Origin: Microbulbifer pacificus | GTDB lineage: Bacteria > Pseudomonadota > Gammaproteobacteria > Pseudomonadales > Cellvibrionaceae | Direction: 5' to 3' | Assembly: GCF_002959965.1 (NCBI RefSeq) | Contig: NZ_PREV01000026.1 | Span: 379,501-443,500, forward strand | DNA length: 64,000 nt | Program-made: the position numbers and the translations under genes | In this document: piece after piece, positions 55,858 to 64,000 of the stretch | Layout: each line of letters begins with the position of its first letter | Position numbering within the stretch: the first letter of the stretch is position 1 | The notes under the pieces: model-generated | Seen by the model: the letters and a program-made list of their open reading frames with translations, nothing else | The model's database searches: none | What the model was told of the DNA's origin: nothing

Positions 55858-58596
55858 TCAGGTGGCGGAGGATGTCAGCTTGCCGTGGCACTGCTTGTAT
55901 TTCTTGCCTGACCCGCAGGGACATGGGTCATTGCGCCCCACACGCGGTCCGCGGCGCGCGGGCTCCGCGGCCTCGGCGGATTCCTCTACTTGGGGCATGG
56001 CGGATGCCTGTGCATGTTGCAGCTCCAGCTGCTGACGACGCTGAGCCTCCAGACGGCGCTGTTCCATCTCCTCCATCTGCTCGCGGGTCATCGGTTCGAC
56101 ATGCGCCAGCACTCGGACCACTTCATGCTTGAGGTTGTCCAGCAGCCCTTGGAACAGATGGAAGGATTCTCGTTTGAATTCCTGCTTGGGATTTTTGTTG
56201 GCGTAGGCGCGCAGACCGATACCGGCGCGCAAGTGATCCATGCTGGAGAGGTGGTCTTTCCACAGCTGGTCCAGCACCTGCAGCATCACCTGGCGTTCGA
56301 TGGTAGGCATCAGGTTGGCGTCACCAGTGCTTTCCGCGATACGCGCCAGCTTCTGCTGGTATGCCTGTTCGGCCTCGGCGACGATTTTCTCACGCAGGCT
56401 CTCTTCGTGCAGGGTGCGGTCTTCGTCCAGCCACTGCTTCAGCGGCAGCTGCAGGCCCAGATCCGAGGCCAGCTGCTGTTCCAGTGCGGGAATATCCCAC
56501 TGCTCCTCCACGCTCTGCGGCGGCATGTACGTGGAGATCAGATCGTTTACCACATCCTCGCGGATGGCGGTGATGGTGTCGCTGATGGTTTCCGCCTCCA
56601 GCAGCTCGTTGCGCTGGGAGTAAATGACCTGACGTTGGTCGTTGGCCACATCGTCGTATTCCAGCAGCTGTTTGCGGATATCGAAGTTGCGGCCTTCCAC
56701 GCGGCGCTGCGCTTTTTCAATGGCGTTGGACACCATACGGTGCTCGATGGCCTCCCCGCGCTCCATACCCAGCATCTGCATGAAGTTCTTCACCCGATCG
56801 GAGGCGAAGATACGCATCAGGTTATCTTCCAGCGACAGGTAGAAGCGGGTCATACCCGGGTCACCCTGACGGCCGGCACGGCCGCGCAGCTGGTTGTCAA
56901 TACGACGGGATTCGTGGCGCTCGGTACCAATGATGTGCAGGCCACCGGCCTCGATAACGAGATCGTGGCGCTTCTGCCACTCCGCTTTGATTGCGGCAAT
57001 CTCTTCAGCGGTGGCCTCACGGCCCTCACGCTGTTGCAGATCCTCCACCTCCGCTTCCCAGTTGCCGCCGAGCACGATGTCGGTACCACGGCCGGCCATA
57101 TTGGTGGCGATGGTAACGGTTCCCGGGCGGCCGGCCTGGGCGATGATGTGCGCCTCACGCTCATGATACTTGGCGTTCAGTACCTGGTGCTCGATCTTGG
57201 CCTTCTGCAGCAAGCGCGACATTTCCTCAGAGGTCTCAATAGACGCGGTACCCACCAGAATCGGGGCGTTTTTCTCCCGGCAGTACTTGATGTCCTCGAT
57301 GATCGCTTCGAGCTTCTCTTCCTTGGTGAGGTACACCAGGTCGTTGAGATCCTGGCGCTGCTTCTCGCGGTTGGTGGGAATGACCACCACGTCGAGGCCG
57401 TAGATCTGACGGAATTCGAAGGCTTCGGTATCCGCAGTACCGGTCATGCCGGCGAGCTTGGGATAGAAGCGGAACAGGTTCTGGAAGGTGGTGGAGGCCA
57501 GGGTCTGGCTCTCGCTCTGGATCTGCACGCTTTCCTTCGCTTCCAGTGCCTGGTGCAGGCCCTCGGACAGGCGACGGCCGGGCATGGTGCGGCCGGTATG
57601 TTCGTCGATCAGCACCACCTGGCCGTTCTGCACGATGTAATCCACATCCTTATTGAACAGCACATGGGCGCGCAGGGCGGCATTGACGTGGTGCATCAGG
57701 CCCAGATTCCCAGGCGCGTACAGGGACTCACCCTCACGCAGCAGACCATTGCGCACCAGCAAATCCTCTACCAGCTGGTGGCCATCCTCGGTCATCTCCA
57801 CCTGGCGGGTCTTCTCATCCACGGTATAGTGGCCCTCACCACCCTCCTCCGCGCGCTGCAGCTGGGGTACCAGCTTATTCATGGCCATATAGAGGTGGGA
57901 GGAGTCTTCCGCCTGACCGGAAATGATCAGGGGCGTGCGCGCCTCGTCGATCAGGATCGAGTCCACTTCGTCGACAATGGCGAAGTTCTGCGGACGCTGG
58001 GTACGGTCTTCCTTGCGCAGCACCATATTGTCGCGCAGGTAGTCAAAACCGAATTCATTGTTGGTGCCGTAGGTGATGTCCGCCTGATAGGCGGCGCGTT
58101 TCTCCAACGGGTGCTGCTGGGACACCACAATGCCCACGGAGAGCCCGAGGAACTCGTACACCGGACGCATCCAGTTGGCGTCACGGCTGGCGAGGTAATC
58201 GTTCACGGTCACGATGTGAACACCCTTGCCTTCCAGGGCGTTCAGGTACGCCGGCAAGGTCGCCACCAGGGTCTTACCTTCGCCAGTGCGCATCTCGGCG
58301 ATGCGGCCTTCATGCAGGGTCATACCGCCGATCATCTGCACGTCGAAGTGACGCAACCCCAGCGTCCGGGCACTGGCTTCACGCACGGCGGCAAAGGCCT
58401 CCGGCAGAATCTGGTCCAGGGTTTCCCCCTGCTCCAGGCGCTGCCTGAATTCATCGGTCTTGGCTTTCAGCGCGGCGTCGTCGAGCGCCTTGTATTCCTC
58501 TTCCAGCGCATTGATTTTTACCACTGCCTTACGCATGCGCTTGAGTTCGCGGTCATTTTTTGAGCCGAAGACCGTCTTTATCAGTTTGCCAATCAT
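55858..58596 (-). CDS. secA: Preprotein translocase ATPase SecA
   Basis: The 912-residue motor drives Sec export. Walker A is [20 protein letters not shown], the DEAD-type motif [20 protein letters not shown], motif VI region in [20 protein letters not shown], and the C-terminal zinc motif [14 protein letters not shown] binds SecB and phospholipids. The start is ATG 58596. It is preceded by the M23 peptidase gene. Confidence 0.98.
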   Translation of the reverse strand: MIGKLIKTVFGSKNDRELKRMRKAVVKINALEEEYKALDDAALKAKTDEFRQRLEQGETLDQILPEAFAAVREASARTLGLRHFDVQMIGGMTLHEGRIAEMRTGEGKTLVATLPAYLNALEGKGVHIVTVNDYLASRDANWMRPVYEFLGLSVGIVVSQQHPLEKRAAYQADITYGTNNEFGFDYLRDNMVLRKEDRTQRPQNFAIVDEVDSILIDEARTPLIISGQAEDSSHLYMAMNKLVPQLQRAEEGGEGHYTVDEKTRQVEMTEDGHQLVEDLLVRNGLLREGESLYAPGNLGLMHHVNAALRAHVLFNKDVDYIVQNGQVVLIDEHTGRTMPGRRLSEGLHQALEAKESVQIQSESQTLASTTFQNLFRFYPKLAGMTGTADTEAFEFRQIYGLDVVVIPTNREKQRQDLNDLVYLTKEEKLEAIIEDIKYCREKNAPILVGTASIETSEEMSRLLQKAKIEHQVLNAKYHEREAHIIAQAGRPGTVTIATNMAGRGTDIVLGGNWEAEVEDLQQREGREATAEEIAAIKAEWQKRHDLVIEAGGLHIIGTERHESRRIDNQLRGRAGRQGDPGMTRFYLSLEDNLMRIFASDRVKNFMQMLGMERGEAIEHRMVSNAIEKAQRRVEGRNFDIRKQLLEYDDVANDQRQVIYSQRNELLEAETISDTITAIREDVVNDLISTYMPPQSVEEQWDIPALEQQLASDLGLQLPLKQWLDEDRTLHEESLREKIVAEAEQAYQQKLARIAESTGDANLMPTIERQVMLQVLDQLWKDHLSSMDHLRAGIGLRAYANKNPKQEFKRESFHLFQGLLDNLKHEVVRVLAHVEPMTREQMEEMEQRRLEAQRRQQLELQHAQASAMPQVEESAEAAEPARRGPRVGRNDPCPCGSGKKYKQCHGKLTSSAT

Positions 58597-58766
58597 TATT
58601 CAGAAACCACATTAAAGCTGAGTGTGCCCGCGCTCCCGGCGCATTGGGGCTCGCGTGAAAGGATGCAAGTAAACAGGAAGGCGCCTGACGCCGCAACCGT
58701 ATAGGGAATTGCGGGCGCCAAGGCAGGATTGCAAGTGTCCTGCCGCGCAATGATAGAGGATAGTTG

Positions 58767-59705
58767 TTATCTGCCGGTGCGGCGGATATAGGTGGCGGGG
58801 TCTACCGGGCGGTTGTTTTTGTAAACCTCAAAGTGCACATGCGGACCGGTGGAGCGGCCACTGGATCCCATCAGGGCAATAACCTGCCCCTTTTTGACCA
58901 CATCGCCCAGCTTGACCTTGAGCTCGCTGTTGTGACCATAGCGGGTTTTGTAGCCATTGCCGTGATTGATTTCCACCAGCTGGCCGTAACCGTTGCGATC
59001 CTCCGCCCAGGTCACGACACCGGCAGCCACGGAGACCACGTCGGAACCCTTTTTGCCGGCAAAATCCACGCCCTTGTGCCAGGAGCGGCGACCGCTGAAA
59101 GGATCGGTGCGATAACCATAACGGGACGACATCCAGCCACGGGAAATGGGGCGCCCGGCGATGAACTGCTCGTCCTGCAGCTGACGGCTTGCCAGCAGGG
59201 TATCCAGAGTGGAGAGCTGCATCTGGCGGTCTTCGATCTGGTCCGACAGTTCGCCGATCGCCTCAAGGAATTCCGGGGGCTGGTATGGCAGGTCGCTGGT
59301 GCCAGCAATACCCGGATCTTCCGGGCCACCCACCGCGGGAGTACTGCCAAACTGGAACTCGCCTTCGTCCAGCTTGGCCAGCGTGGTAAGGCGTTCACCG
59401 AGCGCGTCAAGACGGGTGAGGCGGGCCTGCATTTCCGCCAGTTTGACGGTCAGCGCGGTAAGTTGCTCGCGGGCCTGACGGTCCGCCTCAGTGATATCTT
59501 CCTGCTGTTTGCGCAGTGCCTTGTTCCAGGCTTTCACGGCGCGGGAATCGAACACATCGGATTCCGCCGCCGGCAGGTTGGCACCCACCCACAACGCACC
59601 GACAGGCAGACCAAGCAGGCAGAGACTGAGCAAGGCTTTGCTCAGTCCACCAAAATTGAAGCTGCGGGATATGCCTCCCCGCTCACTGACCAGAATTACT
59701 TTCAT
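58767..59705 (-). CDS. M23-family metallopeptidase (LytM/NlpD-like endopeptidase)
   Basis: The 312-residue protein has an N-terminal membrane segment (GGLSKALLSLCLLGLPVGAL, about residues 19-38), a coiled-coil linker (QQEDITEADRQAREQLTALT) and a LytM domain with the zinc ligands in WHKGVDFAGKKG (HxxxD) and HVHFEVYKNN (HxH). It cuts peptidoglycan cross-links in the periplasm or activates amidases. The gene lies upstream of secA, as in pseudomonads. The substrate bond is inferred. Confidence 0.93.
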   Translation of the reverse strand: MKVILVSERGGISRSFNFGGLSKALLSLCLLGLPVGALWVGANLPAAESDVFDSRAVKAWNKALRKQQEDITEADRQAREQLTALTVKLAEMQARLTRLDALGERLTTLAKLDEGEFQFGSTPAVGGPEDPGIAGTSDLPYQPPEFLEAIGELSDQIEDRQMQLSTLDTLLASRQLQDEQFIAGRPISRGWMSSRYGYRTDPFSGRRSWHKGVDFAGKKGSDVVSVAAGVVTWAEDRNGYGQLVEINHGNGYKTRYGHNSELKVKLGDVVKKGQVIALMGSSGRSTGPHVHFEVYKNNRPVDPATYIRRTGR

Positions 59706-59997
59706 ATCAGGCGTGCTAGATCTGCGACATTTTGTTGTTGTATTGCTTGCTCACCGCAGGCAAAGCGCTGATTGACGCTCGCTCCTGCACGGTGCCGGGA
59801 CTTGTCGCATCCTGCTGCGCCCCTGACCATCCATATGGCCGGATGCCGCCAATGTAACAGCAATTGGCAACACAAAAAGTTTACAAACGCACAAATCCAC
59901 ACAAGGCCATTGTGCGGATAGCACGTAAAGCAACTACTTGCAGTAACTACTTAAAGTAAAAAGTAACGCCTTGAAACCGCTACACAATTCAATGGCG
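59706..59997. other. Gap between M23 peptidase and lpxC
   Basis: No credible gene, and no DUF721 gene as found here in some relatives. It is AT-rich and has short near-repeats of AGTAAC around 59928-59970. No clear promoter was assigned. Confidence 0.4.
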
Positions 59998-60027
59998 TAA
60001 AAAAGCCGGCATCTGGGAGCCGGCTTT
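59998..60027 (-). terminator. Intrinsic terminator of lpxC
   Basis: AAAGCCGGC-ATCTGGGA-GCCGGCTTT with a T-run on the minus strand (TTTTTT), 9 bp after the lpxC stop. Confidence 0.88.
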
Positions 60028-60035
60028 ACTGACTT

Positions 60036-60950
60036 TTAGACCGCCAGAATCGGTTTGACGTATGAGATCGGAGCCTCTTCCTGCTCACCTTCAAACGTCA
60101 CCATTTCCCAGGCATCCTCCTGCGCCATCAGGGTACGCAGGGACTTATTGTTCAGTGCATGGCCGGATTTGAAGGCCTTGAATTCGCCGATGACGCTGGT
60201 ACCAAGCAGGTACAGATCGCCGATGGCATCGAGAATCTTGTGTTTGACGAACTCATCTTCGTAGCGCAGGCCGCCCTCATTGAGAATGCGGTACTGATCG
60301 ATCACGATCGCATTGTCTACGCTACCACCCTGCACCAGGCCCTTGGAGCGCAGGTATTCGATTTCGTGCATGAAACCGAAGGTGCGCGCACGGCTAACCT
60401 CTTTCACGAAAGAGGTGCTGGAGAAATCAACAGAGGACGTTAAATTGCGCCCCTGGAACACCGGGTGATCGAAATCAATGGTGAAAGACACTTTGAAACC
60501 GTTGAATGGCAGGAAGCTGGCAACCTTGTCGCCCTCCTCCACGGTGACCGGCTTCTTGATCCGCAGGAATTTCTTCGGAGCCGACTGCTCTTGGATACCC
60601 GCAGATTGAATAAGGAATACGAATGGGCCCGCACTGCCGTCCATAATCGGCACTTCCTGGGCGGAAAGCTCGACAATCGCATTGTCGATACCCAGACCCG
60701 CCATCGCCGACAGCAAGTGCTCAACGGTGGCGATACGCACATCTCCCTTCACCAGGGTGGTGGAGAGCAGGGTGTCACCCACGTTTTCGGCACGCGCTTC
60801 AATCTCAACCACCGGATCCAGATCGACCCGGCGGAACACGATGCCGCTATTGACCGGCGCAGGCTTCAGGGTCAGAACGACCTTCTTGCCGGTGTGCAGA
60901 CCAACACCAGTGGCTCGAATGGCATTTTTGAGAGTGCGCTGTTTGATCAT
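60036..60950 (-). CDS. lpxC: UDP-3-O-acyl-GlcNAc deacetylase LpxC
   Basis: The 304-residue zinc enzyme commits lipid A synthesis. Zinc ligands are in [18 protein letters not shown] (His), [15 protein letters not shown] (His and Asp), and the catalytic His is in [16 protein letters not shown]. The start is ATG 60950. It follows ftsZ after a 469 bp gap, the usual order. Confidence 0.97.
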   Translation of the reverse strand: MIKQRTLKNAIRATGVGLHTGKKVVLTLKPAPVNSGIVFRRVDLDPVVEIEARAENVGDTLLSTTLVKGDVRIATVEHLLSAMAGLGIDNAIVELSAQEVPIMDGSAGPFVFLIQSAGIQEQSAPKKFLRIKKPVTVEEGDKVASFLPFNGFKVSFTIDFDHPVFQGRNLTSSVDFSSTSFVKEVSRARTFGFMHEIEYLRSKGLVQGGSVDNAIVIDQYRILNEGGLRYEDEFVKHKILDAIGDLYLLGTSVIGEFKAFKSGHALNNKSLRTLMAQEDAWEMVTFEGEQEEAPISYVKPILAV

Positions 60951-61358
60951 CTATATCCAGGTTCCCAGGTCGGTAGGCTGCGCACGGATCGCAGCGAGCC
61001 GGCGATATTAACAGAAAACATACGCCAAAACCACAGATACCGCTTCGGTCATATCCGTTGTTCAGGCCAGGCCGATCATTAGGCTAGATGGGCCTCTGAC
61101 TTAGTAAGCATAGTCCAGTGCGAGGACTGCAACGCCAAACCAGCTCACCGAATCGCCACATATTGTACGCCCTTGACGGCACAGTAGCGGTTAACAAGTG
61201 TTAATACCCGCCGTAAAACCTTTCAGTCACCGAATATTTTCTACAACGTCCCTGAATTACCCCTGAATAACTGGCGTCCCTGCCACCACAACTTCTTCCT
61301 GACCCAGCGGTACCAATCTCCGGGGCGATGGGTACCGCACCCGAAAAGGGGGGCGGAG
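60951..61358. other. Gap between ftsZ and lpxC
   Basis: This region of about 400 bp has no convincing gene. It contains a perfect inverted repeat TTAACA-AG-TGTTAA at 61191-61204 and, on the minus strand, TACAAT as a possible -10 of lpxC near 61161-61166 with a weak -35. Confidence 0.4.
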
Positions 61359-61378
61359 GCCCGGCCTCTCGGCCGGGC
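61359..61378 (-). terminator. Hairpin after ftsZ
   Basis: GCCCGGCC-TCTC-GGCCGGGC, an 8 bp GC stem, 41 bp after the ftsZ stop. The following bases are CTCCGCCCCCCTTTT on the minus strand, so it is a weak or rho-assisted terminator. Confidence 0.55.
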
Positions 61379-61419
61379 GAAGACATGAGCAGATGTTCCG
61401 CCCCAACTCCTCGGGGGGA

Positions 61420-62631
61420 TCAGTCCGCCTGACGGCGCAGGAACGCGGGAATATCGAGATATTCCATATCCTGATCCGGGTTGAGCGGCGGCATGGAGCG
61501 CGGCTTGCGCTCACTGTCCATACGATTGGCGCGCAGTTCCTGCTGAGAATCGCGAACCGGTTCTGCACTGGTCACCGGACGTACGCTCTCGCGGGGCTCG
61601 GGGCGGCGCACGCTGGTGTTATCCACTACTTTGGTGGGACGTGCCACCTGCGCGGTCAGCTCGCCGAGACCGGCGGCCACCACGGTGACGCGCATTTCGT
61701 CACCCAGCTTATCGTCCACCGCGGTACCGATCACTACGGTCGCATCGTCGGAGGCAATCTCCTGCACAATCTGACCGACTTCAGAATATTCGCCCAGGGT
61801 CAGCTCCTGGCAGCCGCCCTCTTCGCTACCGGTGATAATGTTAACCAGGATACCGCGAGCGCCCTGCAGATTGACGTTATCCAGCAGCGGACTGCGCACG
61901 GCTTTCTCCGCCGCTTCGCGCGCACGGTTTTCACCCACCGCAGCACCGGAGCCCATCATCGCCATCCCCATTTCGGACATCACGGTACGCACGTCGGCAA
62001 AGTCCACGTTCATGATACCCGGGCGGATCATCAGATCGGCAATCCCCTGCACCGCACCCAGCAGCACGTTGTCCGCTTCCTTGTACGCAGCTTTCATCGT
62101 GATCTTGTTGCCGAGTACTTCCAGCAGGCGATCATTGGGGATGGTGATCAGGGAGTCCACCTTGTCACGCAGCTCGAGGATGCCCTCTTCCGCCACGGTC
62201 GCGCGCTTGCGGCCTTCGATCATGAACGGACGGGTAACCACCGCAACGGTGAGGATGCCCAGGTCCTTGGCGATCTCCGCCACGATCGGCGCACCACCGG
62301 TTCCGGTACCACCGCCCATGCCGGCGGTAATGAAGACCATATCCGCACCGGTCAGCACTTCGGCAATACGCTCGCGATCTTCCAGTGCGGACTGCCGACC
62401 CACATCCGGGTTGGCACCGGCGCCCAGACCACGGGTGATGGTGTTGCCCAACTGCAGAATGGTGTGTGCCTGCACATCTTTCAGCGCCTGCGCATCGGTG
62501 TTGGCGCAGATGAAATCTACACCGTCGACATCGCACGCAATCATGTGCTTGACGGCATTACCACCACCGCCACCGACACCAATCACCTTGATGACAGGCT
62601 TGTCCTGTACGCTATCTACGAGTTCGAACAT
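61420..62631 (-). CDS. ftsZ: Cell-division tubulin FtsZ
   Basis: The 403-residue GTPase forms the Z-ring. The GTP-binding motif is GMGGGTGTGGAPIVAEIAKD, the N-terminus has VIGVGGGGGNAVKHM, and the conserved C-terminal tail is YLDIPAFLRRQAD for FtsA and ZipA binding. A linker (about residues 320-385) is Arg/Pro/Ser-rich. It is 76 bp after ftsA. Confidence 0.98.
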   Translation of the reverse strand: MFELVDSVQDKPVIKVIGVGGGGGNAVKHMIACDVDGVDFICANTDAQALKDVQAHTILQLGNTITRGLGAGANPDVGRQSALEDRERIAEVLTGADMVFITAGMGGGTGTGGAPIVAEIAKDLGILTVAVVTRPFMIEGRKRATVAEEGILELRDKVDSLITIPNDRLLEVLGNKITMKAAYKEADNVLLGAVQGIADLMIRPGIMNVDFADVRTVMSEMGMAMMGSGAAVGENRAREAAEKAVRSPLLDNVNLQGARGILVNIITGSEEGGCQELTLGEYSEVGQIVQEIASDDATVVIGTAVDDKLGDEMRVTVVAAGLGELTAQVARPTKVVDNTSVRRPEPRESVRPVTSAEPVRDSQQELRANRMDSERKPRSMPPLNPDQDMEYLDIPAFLRRQAD

Positions 62632-62707
62632 CGCTGTTCCCCTTTTTTGCTCATGTCCAAATTTAATTATCGATCCCGGTAATTATTTTCTGTCCGCCGG
62701 CACTGCC

Positions 62708-63949
62708 TTAAAGATTGCCCCGGAACCAGTGCTTCACCTTGTCCCACCACTGGTTTTCGGTATTGCGCTGCACACTGCGCGGACGGCTGCGCTTGCTCTC
62801 TTCCGACTTCAGCGCGTACATCAGTAAGCCGACGCCGGTGGAGTAAATCGGATTGCTGACGATATCCGTCAGGCCGGCGATACCCTGAGGTACCGCGAGA
62901 CGCACCGGCATATGGAAAATCTCCTCTGCCAGCTCCACCGCGCCTTCCATTTTCGAAGACCCACCAGTGAGCACGATGCCCGCCGCGCACAAGTCTTCAA
63001 AGCCACTGCGGCGCAGTTCCGCCTGCACCAGCGTAAACAGTTCGTCGTAGCGCGGCTCCACAACTTCCGCCAGAGCCTGACGAGAGAGATCGCGCGGTGC
63101 GCGGTCACCGACGCTCGGCACCTTGATGGTTTCCCCTTCCCGCGCGAGCTTTGCCAGCGCGCAGGCGTACTTGATTTTCAACTCTTCCGCGTGCGGCGTC
63201 GGTGTGCGCAGAGCCATGGCGATGTCGTTGGTGACCTGATCCCCGGCAATGGGAATAACCCCGGTGTGACGGATGGAACCGCCGGTAAACACCGCGATAT
63301 CCGTGGTACCACCACCGATATCCACCATGCACACACCCAGTTCCTTCTCGTCATCGGTCAGTACCGCGTAACTGGAAGCCAGCTGCTCGAGGATGATGTC
63401 TTCCACCTCCAGGCCGCAGCGGCGAATGCATTTCTCGATATTCTGGGCCGCGTTCACCGCACCGCTCACCAGGTGCACCTTAGCCTCCAGGCGAACCCCT
63501 GACATACCCAGTGGCTCTTTCACGCCTTCCTGGCTGTCGATCAGGTATTCCTGTGGCAGGGTGTGCAGGATTTTCTGATCCGCGGGAATGGCTACCGCAC
63601 GCGCGGCATCAATCACACGATCCAGATCCTGCTGAGTCACCTCGCGATCCTTGATCGCCACAATGCCGTGGCTGTTCAAACTGCGGATATGGCTGCCGGC
63701 AATGCCCGCGTAGACCGAGTGAATTTCACAGCCCGCCATCAGCTCCGCTTCTTCGACCGCGCGCTGGATGGATTGCACCGTGGACTCGATATTCACCACC
63801 ACGCCCCGTTTCATACCGGTAGAGCGGTGAGAGCCAATGCCGACGATATTCAGTTCGCCGTTACCGGTAACCTCACCGACAATCGCCACGACCTTGGATG
63901 TACCGATATCCAGACCGACGACCATGCGTGGTTCCGTTGAGTGTGTCAT
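62708..63949 (-). CDS. ftsA: Cell-division actin-like protein FtsA
   Basis: The 413-residue protein tethers FtsZ to the membrane. Actin-fold motifs are VVGLDIGTSKVVAIVGEVTG and MVDIGGGTTDIAVFTGG, and the C-terminal amphipathic helix is WWDKVKHWFRGNL. The start is ATG 63949. The preceding gene is likely ftsQ, outside the window or ending close to the start. Confidence 0.97.
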   Translation of the reverse strand: MTHSTEPRMVVGLDIGTSKVVAIVGEVTGNGELNIVGIGSHRSTGMKRGVVVNIESTVQSIQRAVEEAELMAGCEIHSVYAGIAGSHIRSLNSHGIVAIKDREVTQQDLDRVIDAARAVAIPADQKILHTLPQEYLIDSQEGVKEPLGMSGVRLEAKVHLVSGAVNAAQNIEKCIRRCGLEVEDIILEQLASSYAVLTDDEKELGVCMVDIGGGTTDIAVFTGGSIRHTGVIPIAGDQVTNDIAMALRTPTPHAEELKIKYACALAKLAREGETIKVPSVGDRAPRDLSRQALAEVVEPRYDELFTLVQAELRRSGFEDLCAAGIVLTGGSSKMEGAVELAEEIFHMPVRLAVPQGIAGLTDIVSNPIYSTGVGLLMYALKSEESKRSRPRSVQRNTENQWWDKVKHWFRGNL

Positions 63950-64000
63950 TGAATTTTCAACCTCGCTGGGCAGTCACTCCGATCCACATGTGGCATGTCG
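63950..64000 (-). other. Upstream edge of ftsA, probably the end of ftsQ
   Basis: Only 51 bases are visible. One minus-strand frame ends in a TGA overlapping the ftsA ATG, as ftsQ often does, but the residues are too few to assign. Confidence 0.3.

Noticed and set aside
55990..58563. Very long plus-strand frame opposite secA
   Set aside because: It is a mirror frame caused by GC-rich codon bias; secA on the minus strand is certain.
63950..64000. Assignment of the edge sequence to ftsQ
   Set aside because: Only 51 bases are available and no ftsQ C-terminal signature can be read with confidence.

Overview
The window is a 64 kb piece of a GC-rich gammaproteobacterial chromosome with core housekeeping gene order and a few accessory stretches. 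The layout ftsA-ftsZ-lpxC-M23 peptidase-secA-argJ-mutT, the full isc operon, the ndk-rlmN-pilF-rodZ-ispG-hisS-yfgM-bamB-der block, pilA/pilBCD-coaE-yacG and an imuA-imuB-dnaE2 mutasome fit a marine polysaccharide-degrading gammaproteobacterium. My best guess is a Microbulbifer-like member of the Cellvibrionales; this is inferred from gene content, since no rRNA gene is present.

Region by region. 0-9.5 kb: end of an HI0933/YhiN flavoprotein, dcd, then the SOS mutasome imuA-imuB-dnaE2 behind a promoter covered by two LexA boxes, then a CPA1/TrkA-N antiporter and a YdcH-like protein on the other strand. 9.5-10.8 kb: a small accessory patch with a MntA/HepT toxin-antitoxin pair and a decayed REP-associated tyrosine transposase (RAYT). 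10.9-16.7 kb: type IV pilus genes pilA and pilBCD, with coaE and yacG. 16.7-19.2 kb: a two-gene cassette of unknown function. 19.3-31.9 kb: thioredoxin-like protein, trmO, gabD, der, bamB, yfgM, hisS, ispG, rodZ, pilF, rlmN, ndk. 32-38 kb: iscX-fdx-hscA-hscB-iscA-iscU-iscS-iscR, read leftward from an IscR-boxed promoter. 38-45.6 kb: trmJ, suhB, a MASE1-PAS-GGDEF-EAL protein and a hybrid histidine kinase with a degenerate receiver. 45.6-48 kb: a candidate sigma-54-dependent small RNA, a fatty acid desaturase and a small helical protein. 48-53.7 kb: secreted GH18 chitinase, lipoprotein GH16 hydrolase and an NagX-like membrane protein. 53.7-64 kb: a pair of structured inverted repeats, then mutT, argJ, secA, M23 peptidase, lpxC, ftsZ and ftsA on the minus strand.

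The most interesting items are non-coding. A sigma-54 promoter (45792-45809, minus) is followed by a folded transcript of about 120 nt that ends at a strong intrinsic terminator (45661-45686), in a gap without a credible gene; this looks like an undescribed small RNA. Two 112 bp elements at 53781-53891 and 53961-54072 share an invariant core, while their stems have changed with pairing preserved, the mark of a selected secondary structure. REP elements of the GTAG type occur at four loci, together with the RAYT relic that may once have mobilised such elements. The two-gene cassette at 16.7-19.1 kb encodes a protein with a lipase-like elbow that lacks the usual serine, next to an orphan partner. 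No rRNA, tRNA, CRISPR array, prophage or intact insertion sequence was seen.
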